This document shows positions 26,224 to 34,598 of a stretch of DNA of 64,000 nt, piece by piece (positions within the stretch are counted from its first letter, which is position 1; each line of letters begins with the position of its first letter). The DNA comes from Candidatus Zixiibacteriota bacterium. Its GTDB lineage: Bacteria > Zixibacteria > MSB-5A5 > GN15 > FEB-12. The stretch covers positions 532,039 to 596,038 of the forward strand of contig JANQPI010000020.1 of the NCBI GenBank assembly GCA_028289585.1. Direction: 5' to 3'. The notes under the pieces were generated by a model. The model did not search any database, was not told the origin of the DNA, and worked only from the letters and a program-made list of their open reading frames with translations. A program made the translations under genes and the position numbers.

Positions 26224-26800
26224 GAGTATGCCGATTCACCCAGGCGTCTACCAATCGTGGATACACCTTCCGATACAGAAAGGCGAACGTCAGACCAATT
26301 GTCAATCCCAGGATAGCGCCGACCGTGATGTCGGCCGGGTAGTGAACGCCGACAAAGACGCGGCTGATGGCGATCAGGCCCGCCGTAATAAGTAGCCAGA
26401 GGAGCTGACGACGAAACGTGAAACCGAAAAAAGTCGCAATCGCAAACGCATTGGCGGCATGTGAACTAGGCATCGCCTTGCCTCCGCCGCAGCCGACCAG
26501 GAGATTAATATCGGTAAGGATATGGCACGGGCGAGGCCGATCGATGAGCGGTTTGAGAACACCGCTTGAGAGCTGATCGGCGGCGGTGAGCACGAGAGCG
26601 GCGATCAGCACCGACCAGCGAACTCTCGCATTACCCCAGATGAGGCAGCCAATCATGGTGAGTCCGAAGGCGACTCGCAATCCCCAGTCATTGGTGATAA
26701 TCGGCATAACGAATGTCGTGACGGGATTTGCCAGTGTCACGTTGAGCAGATAGAAGAGCCACGTATCGACGGTGTGTAAGGATGTCAGGATTCCGGTCAT
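26192..26800 (-). CDS. PAP2-family membrane phosphatase
   Basis: 202 residues from the ATG at 26800, which overlaps the PfkB stop (ATGA). Five or six hydrophobic spans. The three phosphatase motifs are complete: KPLIDRPRPC (K-x6-R-P), PSSHAANAF (P-S-x-H) and SRVFVGVHYPADIT (S-R-x5-H-x3-D). Members dephosphorylate lipid pyrophosphates such as undecaprenyl pyrophosphate or phosphatidic acid on the outer face of the inner membrane. The substrate is not given by the sequence. Confidence 0.92.
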   Translation of the reverse strand: MTGILTSLHTVDTWLFYLLNVTLANPVTTFVMPIITNDWGLRVAFGLTMIGCLIWGNARVRWSVLIAALVLTAADQLSSGVLKPLIDRPRPCHILTDINLLVGCGGGKAMPSSHAANAFAIATFFGFTFRRQLLWLLITAGLIAISRVFVGVHYPADITVGAILGLTIGLTFAFLYRKVYPRLVDAWVNRHTHDDNNHTSTR

Positions 26801-27708
26801 CACCCCCGCTCCGAAAGAAAGTGTGCTACCGTTGCCTGACCGGGAAGCCCACCCCGTGCGCCCGGTTTGAGGCACTTCAGGGCCGCCACGGCCGAACCGT
26901 AGCGAAGCCTCTGGTCGAGTGGCCAGTTGTTGAGGAGTCCAAAGAGATACCCGACATGAAATGCATCTCCGGCCCCCGTGGTATCGACGGCATTAACCGG
27001 GAAAGCATCCTGGGCGACAAGAGAACCGTCCGGCTCGGCGCCGATCTGTCCGTCGAGACCACATGTAATGACTACAGTACCCGGACAGTGTTCTTGTAAC
27101 TGCCGAAGAGCGTCAGTTTTGGAACCGGTTCCCGTAAACGGAAGCGCATACGCGTCAGCAACAACGAGGTGATCGACGAGGGGAAAGATCGGAGAAACAT
27201 CATTGCGAATTGAACCGATATCGAATGAAATGATCGCACCAAGTGCCTTGCCCCATTGGGCGAGGGCGATGCAGGCGTCGAGATCTCGTCCGTCCAGATG
27301 AATCACCCGTGGTCGTGGTAGTTGATCAAGCGGAAGATTGTCGGCGTGTACAAACGCTCCGCGATAGAGACCGATTGTCCGTCGCCCTCCCGGTTGTTCG
27401 ATGAAACCGAGAGCGGTATCGCTTGCCCCTGGTACGGATACGAGGTAGTCGGTACTTACCGCTTCTGCTTGGAGTTCGGTTCGAACCTGCTGACCAATCG
27501 GATCATCGGCAACCGCACTGATGATAGCGGTTGTCAGGCCGAGACGGGCGAGGCCGACCATTGCATTTGGCACCGGACCTCCCGCCTGAATCGTCAACGC
27601 TGAGCCGTTGACTTTGCCCCCGAGTTCGGGGAACTCAGGAATGGTCAGCAAAAGGTCCAGGGGCATGATCCCAAGACCCAGGGCATCGATTGTGCGATCA
27701 ATCGACAC
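26800..27708 (-). CDS. PfkB-family carbohydrate/nucleoside kinase
   Basis: 302 residues from the GTG at 27708 (VSIDRTIDALGLG); the frame continues to 27750 but then overlaps the IMPACT gene more deeply. Ribokinase-fold features: GGKVNGSALTIQAGGPVPNAMVGLARLG (substrate-binding G-G region), FIEQPGGRRTI, IISFDIGSIRNDV, and the C-terminal signature VDTTGAGDAFHVGYL with the anion hole and catalytic Asp. Substrate not identifiable. Overlaps both neighbours by a few bases, so it is part of the 25-28 kb minus-strand operon. Confidence 0.88.
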   Translation of the reverse strand: MSIDRTIDALGLGIMPLDLLLTIPEFPELGGKVNGSALTIQAGGPVPNAMVGLARLGLTTAIISAVADDPIGQQVRTELQAEAVSTDYLVSVPGASDTALGFIEQPGGRRTIGLYRGAFVHADNLPLDQLPRPRVIHLDGRDLDACIALAQWGKALGAIISFDIGSIRNDVSPIFPLVDHLVVADAYALPFTGTGSKTDALRQLQEHCPGTVVITCGLDGQIGAEPDGSLVAQDAFPVNAVDTTGAGDAFHVGYLFGLLNNWPLDQRLRYGSAVAALKCLKPGARGGLPGQATVAHFLSERG

Positions 27709-28312
27709 GTACCGGTTCCACGCGTCCGTGCGAGATTTCCCGAATGGCACGAATCACCCGAGCGGCGTCGCGTCGGCGAACAACGACCGTTGCCCGTACG
27801 ACCTCGGCGTAGGTGGGGCTATCGAGGCGTGCCCCATGATCCTGAACGAGTCGCACGACCCGGTCGTGCAGGGTGAAGGGAAGATCGATATGCCACCGTT
27901 CCTCAAGCGTCACGGTCGCGATTGAGGCATTACTCAAAGCGGCATCGGCCGTCCCACCGTAGGCTCTCACGAGTCCTCCGGTTCCGAGTTTTGTTCCGCC
28001 GAAGTAGCGAGTTACCACGACAAGACAGTTGGTCAGATTGCGACCGGCGATGACGTCATAGATCGGTTTTCCGGCTGATCCGTGAGGTTCACCATCGTCG
28101 GAATACTTGAACTCCGTGGCGACAGGAGAGCCCAGAAGCCAGGCAAAACAATGGTGACTCGCGGCATGTTCGCGCCGTCGAATCGCCCCCAACTGCGCGG
28201 CGATGTCGTCGGTTGATTGTACGGGAATCGCCTCACCAACGAATCGTGACCCCTTTTCCTTGATTTCCGCGGTGCCATTACGGGCCACGGTGCGAAATGT
28301 ATCGTCGTCCAT
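27698..28312 (-). CDS. IMPACT / YigZ family protein
   Basis: 204 residues from the ATG at 28312 (MDDDTFRTV). Contains the IMPACT (UPF0029) N-terminal domain: EIKEKGSRFVGEAIPV, the AASHHCFAWLLG block, YSDDGEPHGSAGKPI and LVVVTRYFGGTKLGTGGLVRAYG, all highly characteristic; the C-terminal ~70 residues form the short ferredoxin-like UPF0029 C-domain. Bacterial members (YigZ/YvyE) have no firmly established function; eukaryotic IMPACT acts on Gcn2 signalling. Lies 1 bp from the DprA-like stop. Confidence 0.93.
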   Translation of the reverse strand: MDDDTFRTVARNGTAEIKEKGSRFVGEAIPVQSTDDIAAQLGAIRRREHAASHHCFAWLLGSPVATEFKYSDDGEPHGSAGKPIYDVIAGRNLTNCLVVVTRYFGGTKLGTGGLVRAYGGTADAALSNASIATVTLEERWHIDLPFTLHDRVVRLVQDHGARLDSPTYAEVVRATVVVRRRDAARVIRAIREISHGRVEPVRVD

Positions 28313-28313
28313 C

Positions 28314-29216
28314 CTAGACCAGCGACCGGCGAATGAGGTCCACCTGTTCGATCCCCTCAACGATGATGGCGCCGTTGTCGACCGCTTGGGTCAGTGCCGA
28401 TTCGTCGGCCAGCGCGCCAAGTGACGGTTCGATATAAACAAAGCAGAGCTTTCCAATCTGCTCGCAAAACGTCAGGAGATCCAGCGCCCGTTCCGATGTT
28501 GCGTATACCTCGGTGATGACAACCGCGCGCGAAAAGCCACACAACAGGCGGTTGGACTCCTGCATCGAGTTTGGACTGGCGGTTCGGTCGACCGGGTATT
28601 CGCTGATCACGCCACCACGCTCCGCAATCTCCGTCGCGATCGCGATTGCCTCCTCATCGGCGATTTCGTCCATCCCACAATCGAGGATTGTGTATGATGC
28701 CCCTCCGGCCGTACCCACTGCCAGTTGAGCCGCAACGTCAATAGGACTCGTTAGTCCGGTGACGATTCCGACGTCGGGGATAAGCGTTTTGACCAGGGCG
28801 GCCGTCGTTTCGATTCCCTCCGCCGTCGCCTCATCAGCTCCGGCAAGCGTCACGAGTGGCGGCAAGGGATCAGGGAGATGACCCCGGACATAGAGCAGCG
28901 CCGGCGGATCATTGAGCTCGCCCATGGTCGAAGGAAATGAGTGATCGACGTGATTGGCGACCTCAATCTCTCGTTCCGCCAAGAGATCAATCATGTCACG
29001 GGCGGCATCAAGATGGCGGAAGGCTCCCGCGATCCGTTGCGCCAGGTCGGGGGTCATTGTCTCCAAGTCAACGAGGTCGGATACTTCGGCGCTGAGTAAT
29101 CCTTCGGGAGTACCAAAGTGCCGCAGCAGCCGTTCCAGGAGACGTGGGGAGATTTCTGCCGACGTGTGGAGGGCGAGCAGTTGGGCCGATGTTGAGTAGT
29201 CGGTCAACGATACCAT
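28314..29216 (-). CDS. Divergent DprA/Smf-like protein
   Basis: 300 residues. An N-terminal helical region (LLALHTSAEISPRLLERLLRHFG) resembles the SAM/HhH-like start of DprA, and the C-terminal half follows the DprA Rossmann-like domain: LVTLAGADEATAEG, IVTGLTSPIDVAAQLAVGTAGG, GGVISEYPVDRTASP, and ESNRLLCGFSRAVVITE in place of the usual RNRIIAGLS. Key DprA residues are altered (no G-S/T-R in the first loop, no R-N-R), so ssDNA/RecA-loading function may be lost or changed. A conventional dprA is present at 50268. It starts 82 bp from the divergent TPR lipoprotein. Confidence 0.75.
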   Translation of the reverse strand: MVSLTDYSTSAQLLALHTSAEISPRLLERLLRHFGTPEGLLSAEVSDLVDLETMTPDLAQRIAGAFRHLDAARDMIDLLAEREIEVANHVDHSFPSTMGELNDPPALLYVRGHLPDPLPPLVTLAGADEATAEGIETTAALVKTLIPDVGIVTGLTSPIDVAAQLAVGTAGGASYTILDCGMDEIADEEAIAIATEIAERGGVISEYPVDRTASPNSMQESNRLLCGFSRAVVITEVYATSERALDLLTFCEQIGKLCFVYIEPSLGALADESALTQAVDNGAIIVEGIEQVDLIRRSLV

Positions 29217-29298
29217 TTCCCCAAGGTAGTATCGCGAGCGGCGGGGTCAACGTTCCAACCGGTTGTTCCGACTCGGTCGTCGGCGTATACTCTCCGGT

Positions 29299-30147
29299 AT
29301 GCGTGTGGTCATTCTCGCCACGACTTTTGTCCTGTTCGTCGGTAGCGCCTGCGGGGACCCCGAGCCGGAGTCGGTCGATGAACTCCGGAATCGGGGGAAA
29401 GAGGCGTATTTTGATGGCGAGTATGAGCAGGCCCGCGACTATTTCCGCCAAGTGCTCTTTCGCGAGTCGTCAGACCGCGATGCGCTTTATCTCATGGGCC
29501 TCGCCTATAAGGCGGATTTTATCTACGATTCGGCGATCATCTTCCTCAAACGGGTCGATCTGATCTATCCGAAGGATCGTGAAATCGCGACCCAACTTCT
29601 CGAAATCGGGGAGGCCGTTGGGGATCCGGCAGTAGCAATCTCGGCCATTGGTGTTCTTATCGCGACCGGTGATCCCGAAGAGCGTTACTACGCGCAGCTC
29701 GCCCGGTTGTGGGCGGAGGAGGAACGGCCAAGCAACGCGTTTCTCTACTATCAGCGAGCGCTCGAACAGGACGACGAGAACATGCAGTTATGGTTGTCGA
29801 TGGTTCAGTACGCCGGGATGATCGAAGGGGCCGATTCGGCGCTCGCCGTGATCGACTCCGTCTATACACGGTTTGGTGAGTCGATCCCGTTTCGATCGAA
29901 CGAGGCGTACTTCCTGGCTCAGCGCGGGGATTACGAACCAGCCGTGGCTGCCTATCGAGAGGTGTTGGCGACCGATTCGGCAAACACGTTCTTCCAGTTG
30001 AATCTAGCCAATGCGTTGTCCAAACTCGACGACCGTGCGAGCTTAGAGGAAGCCCGCGACCTCTTCCGGGCGGTTCAGCCGCTTGTTGGGCAACAATTCC
30101 AAGTCGATTCGTTACTCGAAGATATTGAGCAGCGCCTGGGCCAATAA
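29299..30147 (+). CDS. TPR-repeat lipoprotein
   Basis: 282 residues from the ATG at 29299. Signal peptide with lipobox (TTFVLFVGSAC, Cys at about 17) predicts an outer-membrane or periplasmic lipoprotein. The mature part is built of tetratricopeptide-like helices: ELRNRGKEAYFDGEYEQARD, FRQVLFRESSDRDALYLMGL, and further units such as NAFLYYQRALEQDDEN and GDYEPAVAAYREVLATDSAN. Such scaffolds act in envelope complexes, but no partner can be named. It is followed by a strong hairpin at 30168-30200 that may help end its transcript. Confidence 0.85.
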   Translation: MRVVILATTFVLFVGSACGDPEPESVDELRNRGKEAYFDGEYEQARDYFRQVLFRESSDRDALYLMGLAYKADFIYDSAIIFLKRVDLIYPKDREIATQLLEIGEAVGDPAVAISAIGVLIATGDPEERYYAQLARLWAEEERPSNAFLYYQRALEQDDENMQLWLSMVQYAGMIEGADSALAVIDSVYTRFGESIPFRSNEAYFLAQRGDYEPAVAAYREVLATDSANTFFQLNLANALSKLDDRASLEEARDLFRAVQPLVGQQFQVDSLLEDIEQRLGQ

Positions 30148-30454
30148 CCATGTGCTTAAAAATCGATCGGGCAGGACTGTTGCCAGTCCCACCCGACGCT
30201 GGGCTGTCCATTAATGGACAGAGACAGGAGGGGGGTCTTGTTAGGTGAAAACTTGGTATGACCCCCGTCACTGAGTAGAACCGGTACGTCTCGATTGGTG
30301 TTCCGCAGCGACCTCAATAATGATCTACGATTTTCGCGATTCTTTTGGATTTCGCGGTGGTTACTTAGACTAAGACGGCCGGTGACTCGAAGAGCCGACC
30401 GGCCGCCCGTGCGACAGGATATAAGTTGTTGTCAAGTAGTGACTTAATTGGCTG
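30148..30454. other. Intergenic region with several inverted repeats
   Basis: This 307-bp convergent gap holds no convincing gene. It contains an interrupted hairpin at 30168-30200 (arms TCGGG..GGACTG and CAGTCC..CCCGA, no T-run), a perfect 18-bp palindrome at 30204-30221, a long-range pairing of GGGGGTC with GACCCCC around 30231-30268, and a GC-rich hairpin at 30378-30407 (GGCCGGT / ACCGGCC). The structures could serve as transcript ends for both converging genes or as a structured RNA. Confidence 0.6.
30204..30221. repeat. Perfect 18-bp palindrome
   Basis: CTGTCCATTAATGGACAG is perfectly self-complementary with an AT-rich centre. It lies 57 bp past the TPR lipoprotein stop. It could be a protein-binding site or a small hairpin; no second copy was seen in the window. 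Confidence 0.7.
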
Positions 30455-31645
30455 CTAGCGGGCCGCTACGAGAGCTGGTTCCGTGAAGCCAAGCTCCGCG
30501 TCGTCCTCGTCACTCCGCTCCGGGCAGGCAATCTTCCAGCGACCGGCAAAGAAGCCGCGATCGAGGAAGCCGCCGCCGGCATAACGGCCGTGTACCGCGC
30601 CGATTGGCTGCTTGTTGGCATCGAGGATCTCCGCTCGGAACTTTCCACCGGCCCGCTCAAACGCACGCGGATTGGCGTTGGCATTCGGATGCGGATCGTA
30701 AACGCCGCGCAGGTATCCCTCAAACGTACCGGCCCGATTGATCCACTTGGCGAACAGTACTCGCTGCCCGTCGCTGTTGACACCAAAGTGGCCGCGAAGG
30801 TGGCCGGCGACCAGACCGGAAGCCGAAACCCAGACGCCGCGGAACACGCCCTCACCTTCGGAGTTATAGCCCCACTGTCCCCGGACAAAGCCGCGAGCGC
30901 AGGCGTTCCGATAGATCCGCGTGCCCACGAACTGAATCGAATTGACATCGTCGATCGCAATGGCGGTATCAAGCGACACCAGTTCCTCGAGCGACCAGGT
31001 AGCGGAGTACGGACCGGTTTTGAATTCGACCGTGACTGGTTCGGCTGGCAGCGTATCAACTAGGTAAGTTGTGTCGACAACCGTCATCGAGTCGACGAGC
31101 ATGCTGTCGATGACGATCGTTGTATCGGTTTCAAGCGGTGGACGGGGAACAAAGATATCAAACGCCAGACCGTCGAAGTGAATCGACGTCTGCGAGTTCC
31201 ACGCAACTTCGGTACGGTCGGTACGTGGCAAGACCTGATCCTGTGCTCGATCCCACATGATGAGGCGACGGACAACGATGCCACCACGCGACACTGTTAG
31301 CGTGCCTGACCAATCGGTAACAGTCGTGACAGACGTATCCAATTCAAGGGAGCCCCAGGCGGCGCGCAGATGGAACCAGCCGTACAACGTATCATCGACC
31401 ATCCCGGCAACTTCCGGTGAAGTCAACAGAATCGGATCGTCATAGACTTCCTCTTCGGTCTCAACCGTCATCAATTCCGAGTCACCGAACGCCGGTTGTT
31501 CTGAGGCAGTGGTCAGTCCACCCGTCGCATCGTCAAGATTGACTCCGGACGGAGACTCCGGGTTCGTCGGACTATCCTGCGAACAGCCGATGGCCAGAAG
31601 AACCAGCGCCGCGGCTGCTCCAAGCGTAACCAATCGTTTCAGCAT
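30455..31645 (-). CDS. Lipoprotein with repeated G-x-[LV]-RG beta motifs
   Basis: 396 residues, unrecognised. Lipobox LVLLAIGC (Cys at about 21) after a typical signal peptide. The middle contains a low-complexity, Thr/Asp/Val-rich stretch (TDTTIVIDSMLVDS, VVDTTYLVDT). The C-terminal third has at least three related segments of the type GFVRGQWGYNSEGEGVFRG, GHLRGHFGVNSDGQRVLFA and GYLRGVYDPH, each with a turn of N-S-(E/D)-G, suggesting a repetitive beta-sheet or surface structure. Probably envelope-exposed. The preceding 200 bp (31646-31847) carry its promoter, with an AGGAGAGAGATC ribosome-binding site just before the start. Confidence 0.75.
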   Translation of the reverse strand: MLKRLVTLGAAAALVLLAIGCSQDSPTNPESPSGVNLDDATGGLTTASEQPAFGDSELMTVETEEEVYDDPILLTSPEVAGMVDDTLYGWFHLRAAWGSLELDTSVTTVTDWSGTLTVSRGGIVVRRLIMWDRAQDQVLPRTDRTEVAWNSQTSIHFDGLAFDIFVPRPPLETDTTIVIDSMLVDSMTVVDTTYLVDTLPAEPVTVEFKTGPYSATWSLEELVSLDTAIAIDDVNSIQFVGTRIYRNACARGFVRGQWGYNSEGEGVFRGVWVSASGLVAGHLRGHFGVNSDGQRVLFAKWINRAGTFEGYLRGVYDPHPNANANPRAFERAGGKFRAEILDANKQPIGAVHGRYAGGGFLDRGFFAGRWKIACPERSDEDDAELGFTEPALVAAR

Positions 31646-31847
31646 GATCTCTCTCCTTTACAAACTCTGGTTCGTTTACCAGTCGTCTCTCGTTGCCGGA
31701 AGAGAAAACAAGGCCGATGCCAAGTGCCGTGGTCGGACGTAACGCGTTGATCGACAGGCGATTGATCAGTTTCACGCGGAAACGTGTCCGGTCCGAACGT
31801 ACGCGTCGGTACACCCACCTGCGTCAGGCCGGTACGCTTTGATGAGC

Positions 31848-32357
31848 TTAGCGGGACAACAGCGTGAGCGAGGAATCGATCCAGGCGAACACCGAATCAC
31901 GCTCCGGACCTTCGATTGCCGAACCCCAGTGGAGGAGTCGATACGAGGGAAGCGGCATGTCGCCGGATTCGATCTCGGCACGAATGGCAGCGAGAATCGC
32001 CCGCTGACTGGCGGTTTCGGACATCAGCGGATAGCCGAACGAGAAATCGAGATGTTGCCGTCCGACGCGAACGTGATCATCGATGATGCCACTGATTAAC
32101 GGTAGCGAGTGATACCACGGATAGTCGGTTTGATCGGAGTGGCAGTCAAAACAGCTTCGCTCGAAAATTGGTTTAACTCGTTCGAAACCAGCGCGAATGA
32201 TCTCGGCTTTCTCCGGAATCGACAACGACTGACCGTCGGTACCCAAACCGTCGATACCTGACGACTCAGTCGTCGTCACGTCCTGGGCTGACACGACAGC
32301 CAAGCCGATAACGAGCAGCAGAAGGGCTCCGAGCCACCCGCCGCTACGCCCGCTCAT
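31848..32357 (-). CDS. Haem-binding domain protein with CxxCH motif
   Basis: 169 residues. N-terminal hydrophobic signal (LGALLLLVIGLAVVSAQ) implies export. The core SCFDCHSDQTDYPWYHSLPLI carries one CxxCH haem-c attachment motif followed by the W-Y of the haem-binding domain family (Haem_bd type), and IDDHVRVGRQHLDFSFGYP lies where that family has its conserved VxxGRxxxNFS block. Probably a periplasmic monohaem cytochrome-like protein. Its start overlaps the murQ stop by 4 bp, so it is co-transcribed downstream of murQ. Confidence 0.82.
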   Translation of the reverse strand: MSGRSGGWLGALLLLVIGLAVVSAQDVTTTESSGIDGLGTDGQSLSIPEKAEIIRAGFERVKPIFERSCFDCHSDQTDYPWYHSLPLISGIIDDHVRVGRQHLDFSFGYPLMSETASQRAILAAIRAEIESGDMPLPSYRLLHWGSAIEGPERDSVFAWIDSSLTLLSR

Positions 32358-33280
32358 GATGGATTATCCGGTTCGAGACGATGGAGGTGACCGTCGACAT
32401 CCGCCAGCCGGGCTTCGGCAGTCGCCCGATCGGTGACGAGAAGGCGCATGGCAATCGCGGTTTTCACCGAGTGTCCCGCATCATGCAGCAGCTGATTGGC
32501 GTCTTCGAACGGGATGTCAAAAATATCGATGAGAATCTTACGGGAGCGGGCGGCCAGCTTTTCTGACCGTGCCTGGAGATCGACCATGCGATTACCGAAC
32601 GTCTTGCCAAGTCGGACCATCGCTGTCGTCGAGATAACGTTCAATGCCATCTTCTGGGCGGTACCCGATTTCATCCGCGTCGATCCCGCTACGACTTCAG
32701 GACCGACTGGAAGTTCGACCAGCCAGCGTGGCGCCAGTTCGAGTTTGGTTACCTTATTGCAGACGATAAATGCGGTTGGCGATCCAATGTCGATGGCATG
32801 ACGCAGCGCTGCCTGCGTAAACGGCGTTCGGGTTGAGGCGGCCAAGCCAATTACCAGATCATTCCTGGTGACGCCTTTGGCGACCAGTTCGGAAATCGCT
32901 GCCTCCTCGTCGTCCTCAACTCCCTCAAGTGACAGCACCATAGTCGCATAGCCTCCGGAGATGAGGCCGACAATCTGATCCGGATCACTCCCGAACGTGG
33001 GCGGACACTCGGCGGCGTCCAGAACCCCGAGTCGACCCGACGTGCCCGCGCCGACATAGAAAACGCGATGTCCCGACGCCAGCGTTGCCGCGTAGTGCTC
33101 GGCGATCTCGGCCAGAGCCGGCAAAGCCGTCTGGACGACATCGGCAACGGTTCGGTCCTCGTCGTTGATCAGCGTTGCGATCTCAAGGGCCGACAAACGG
33201 TCGATCTCCGTTGTCTTCGGATTAACCGCCTCGGTATCGAGCTTATTGAGCTGGGAGACTGTTTGGGAAAGTCGATCCAC
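32354..33280 (-). CDS. murQ: N-acetylmuramic acid 6-phosphate etherase
   Basis: 308 residues from the GTG at 33280 (VDRLSQTVSQLNK); the open frame extends to 33691 but the extra part is non-homologous and overlaps the next gene in another frame. MurQ cleaves the lactyl ether of MurNAc-6-P in cell-wall recycling. SIS-fold motifs: VFYVGAGTSGRLGVLDAAEC, PTFGSDPDQIVGLISGG, GVEDDEEAA, GLAASTRTPFTQAAL, and GPEVVAGSTRMKSGTAQKM. No MurNAc PTS transporter is in the window, so its substrate may come from an internal kinase route. Confidence 0.95.
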   Translation of the reverse strand: MDRLSQTVSQLNKLDTEAVNPKTTEIDRLSALEIATLINDEDRTVADVVQTALPALAEIAEHYAATLASGHRVFYVGAGTSGRLGVLDAAECPPTFGSDPDQIVGLISGGYATMVLSLEGVEDDEEAAISELVAKGVTRNDLVIGLAASTRTPFTQAALRHAIDIGSPTAFIVCNKVTKLELAPRWLVELPVGPEVVAGSTRMKSGTAQKMALNVISTTAMVRLGKTFGNRMVDLQARSEKLAARSRKILIDIFDIPFEDANQLLHDAGHSVKTAIAMRLLVTDRATAEARLADVDGHLHRLEPDNPS

Positions 33281-33326
33281 GGAGCGAGGGTAGTGCTCCT
33301 GGCAAGCAGCGGCAACCGCTTTTCCG

Positions 33327-34127
33327 CTACGGGTTGATGAGGGCGACGCGGACTGAGTCGCGAGCCGCCACGACAATCGAGCCGAACCGACCATCGAGAT
33401 TCGTGATCGCGATGTTGTCGGGAAGGGTCGAGGGCAACGGCACCGGTAGGTGCGGGGCAGAAAGAGTGGAGTCGGGGGCGCCGGTGAGGGCATACACATA
33501 GAGATTGTACCAGCCGGTATCCGGGTCGGTGCCTCCGGAGGGGAAGAATGCCTCGGCCGGAATAGAACCCGCAGTATTGAACGAGAAGACATACTGTGAG
33601 AAACCGGTTCCGGTGTACTCTTGTCCCTGCCGAACAGCGGCAATGACAAACGACTCGACGCGGTCGGTTGGTGTCCATCCGAGAGAAACAAGCGACACGC
33701 CGTTCACGAGTCGGTTACGGGGTATGACATCGACGATCGTAAACGTATCGGCGGTTGCGATCGCAGCCGTGCCGATTGCTCCCGCAGAATCGCTCAGCGT
33801 GAATGAATAGTCAGCGGTGGGGAACAGGAATTCGTTGGTCGAGAATGCCGTATAGAGCGATTCGTAGGGGATGAACGTAGTAAACGTCAACGGCACGCTC
33901 CCCAGTTGGATCGACACACTGGGAGCCACGAGACTGTCCAACCTCACGTCGGCCAGCACCAGAGTCGTATCGCGGTTAACATCGGCAATGACGGCGCCCG
34001 TCACTGAATAGCGCCCGAAGATCGGCGAGCGGGTCGTTGGCGTAGTGTTACATCCCGGCAGTCCGGTCACCAGTATGGTAGCCAGAGCAGCAAAAAACAG
34101 GGTTAGAAGAGTCGGCTTTCGATTCAT
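33327..34127 (-). CDS. Hypothetical lipoprotein
   Basis: 266 residues, no family recognised. Signal peptide with lipobox VTGLPGC (Cys at about 26). The mature protein is rich in Thr, Ser and Val with alternating hydrophobic residues, suggesting a beta-sandwich: RYSVTGAVIADVNRDTTLVL, DYSFTLSDSAGAIGTA, LVNGVSLVSLGWTPTDRVES and GWYNLYVYALTGAPDS. One of several unrelated lipoproteins in the 29-36 kb stretch. It reads away from the non-coding region at 34128-34598. Confidence 0.7.
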   Translation of the reverse strand: MNRKPTLLTLFFAALATILVTGLPGCNTTPTTRSPIFGRYSVTGAVIADVNRDTTLVLADVRLDSLVAPSVSIQLGSVPLTFTTFIPYESLYTAFSTNEFLFPTADYSFTLSDSAGAIGTAAIATADTFTIVDVIPRNRLVNGVSLVSLGWTPTDRVESFVIAAVRQGQEYTGTGFSQYVFSFNTAGSIPAEAFFPSGGTDPDTGWYNLYVYALTGAPDSTLSAPHLPVPLPSTLPDNIAITNLDGRFGSIVVAARDSVRVALINP

Positions 34128-34560
34128 AATGCTTGTTAACTATATCGGCGGCAATGGCTCCGCCATTTATCCACAAATTGACGGGTGACAAAAACTGTTC
34201 TTCCGTACCAAAAGTATTGGACATCGACCATAGTGAACATCACTATATCTCTGAAGAGCCGCAGTGCTTGGTGATCCCCTCCATCCACCAATCACTAATC
34301 TTTCGACACCGGAAAGTTAGCTCGGCCGTTCAGGTGAGTTGGAAATGACAATTCACCCCGACTGACAAAGAACACAGATTCTGCGCTGATTCGGCGTTCG
34401 TGGAGACGTTTGCCTGGCAACGAAAGTTGCGTCAGACGAGAATATCGAATTGAGCGTAGACTAAAGGTGGCCCTCGGCGCCCGCCGGGCGGTCACCATTC
34501 GCTCCGAGCCTTTATCCTCCCCCAAGGCTCGGAGTTTTTTATGGGTGCTACAGGCACCCT
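34128..34560 (+). ncRNA. Candidate structured non-coding RNA ending at tandem terminators
   Basis: No coding frame on either strand is convincing in this ~430 bp, yet two + strand terminators close it and no + strand gene lies upstream for more than 3 kb. Possible helices: GTGAGTTG...CAATTCAC near 34333-34355, GCAACGAAAGTTGC near 34418-34431, and a GC-rich hairpin near 34467-34498. The 5' end is not defined; the best structured part is about 34330-34540. A 6S-like or regulatory RNA is possible, but no known family signature was recognised. Confidence 0.5.
34502..34540 (+). terminator. Strong rho-independent terminator
   Basis: An 11-bp perfect stem (CTCCGAGCCTT at 34502-34512 with AAGGCTCGGAG at 34524-34534) is followed directly by six T residues. 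On the minus strand the stem is not followed by T, so it acts on a + strand transcript. Confidence 0.88.
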
Positions 34561-34566
34561 TTCTTC
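34543..34566 (+). terminator. Second terminator-like hairpin
   Basis: GGGTGC and GCACCC (34543-34548 and 34554-34559) enclose a 5-base loop and are followed by TTTCTTC. It stands 2 bp after the first terminator's T-run, a tandem back-up arrangement. Confidence 0.6.
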
Positions 34567-34598
34567 TGGCTCCGAGTTCGAAAAGAGTCCGCAGGCAC

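Noticed and set aside
31572-31814. 80-codon frame crossing the start of the 30455-31645 lipoprotein gene
   Set aside because: Overlaps the signal peptide region out of frame, and has no ribosome-binding site or recognisable motif.
33281-33691. Longer N-terminus for murQ
   Set aside because: The in-frame extension has no MurQ homology and runs through the neighbouring lipoprotein gene; the GTG at 33280 matches the family start.
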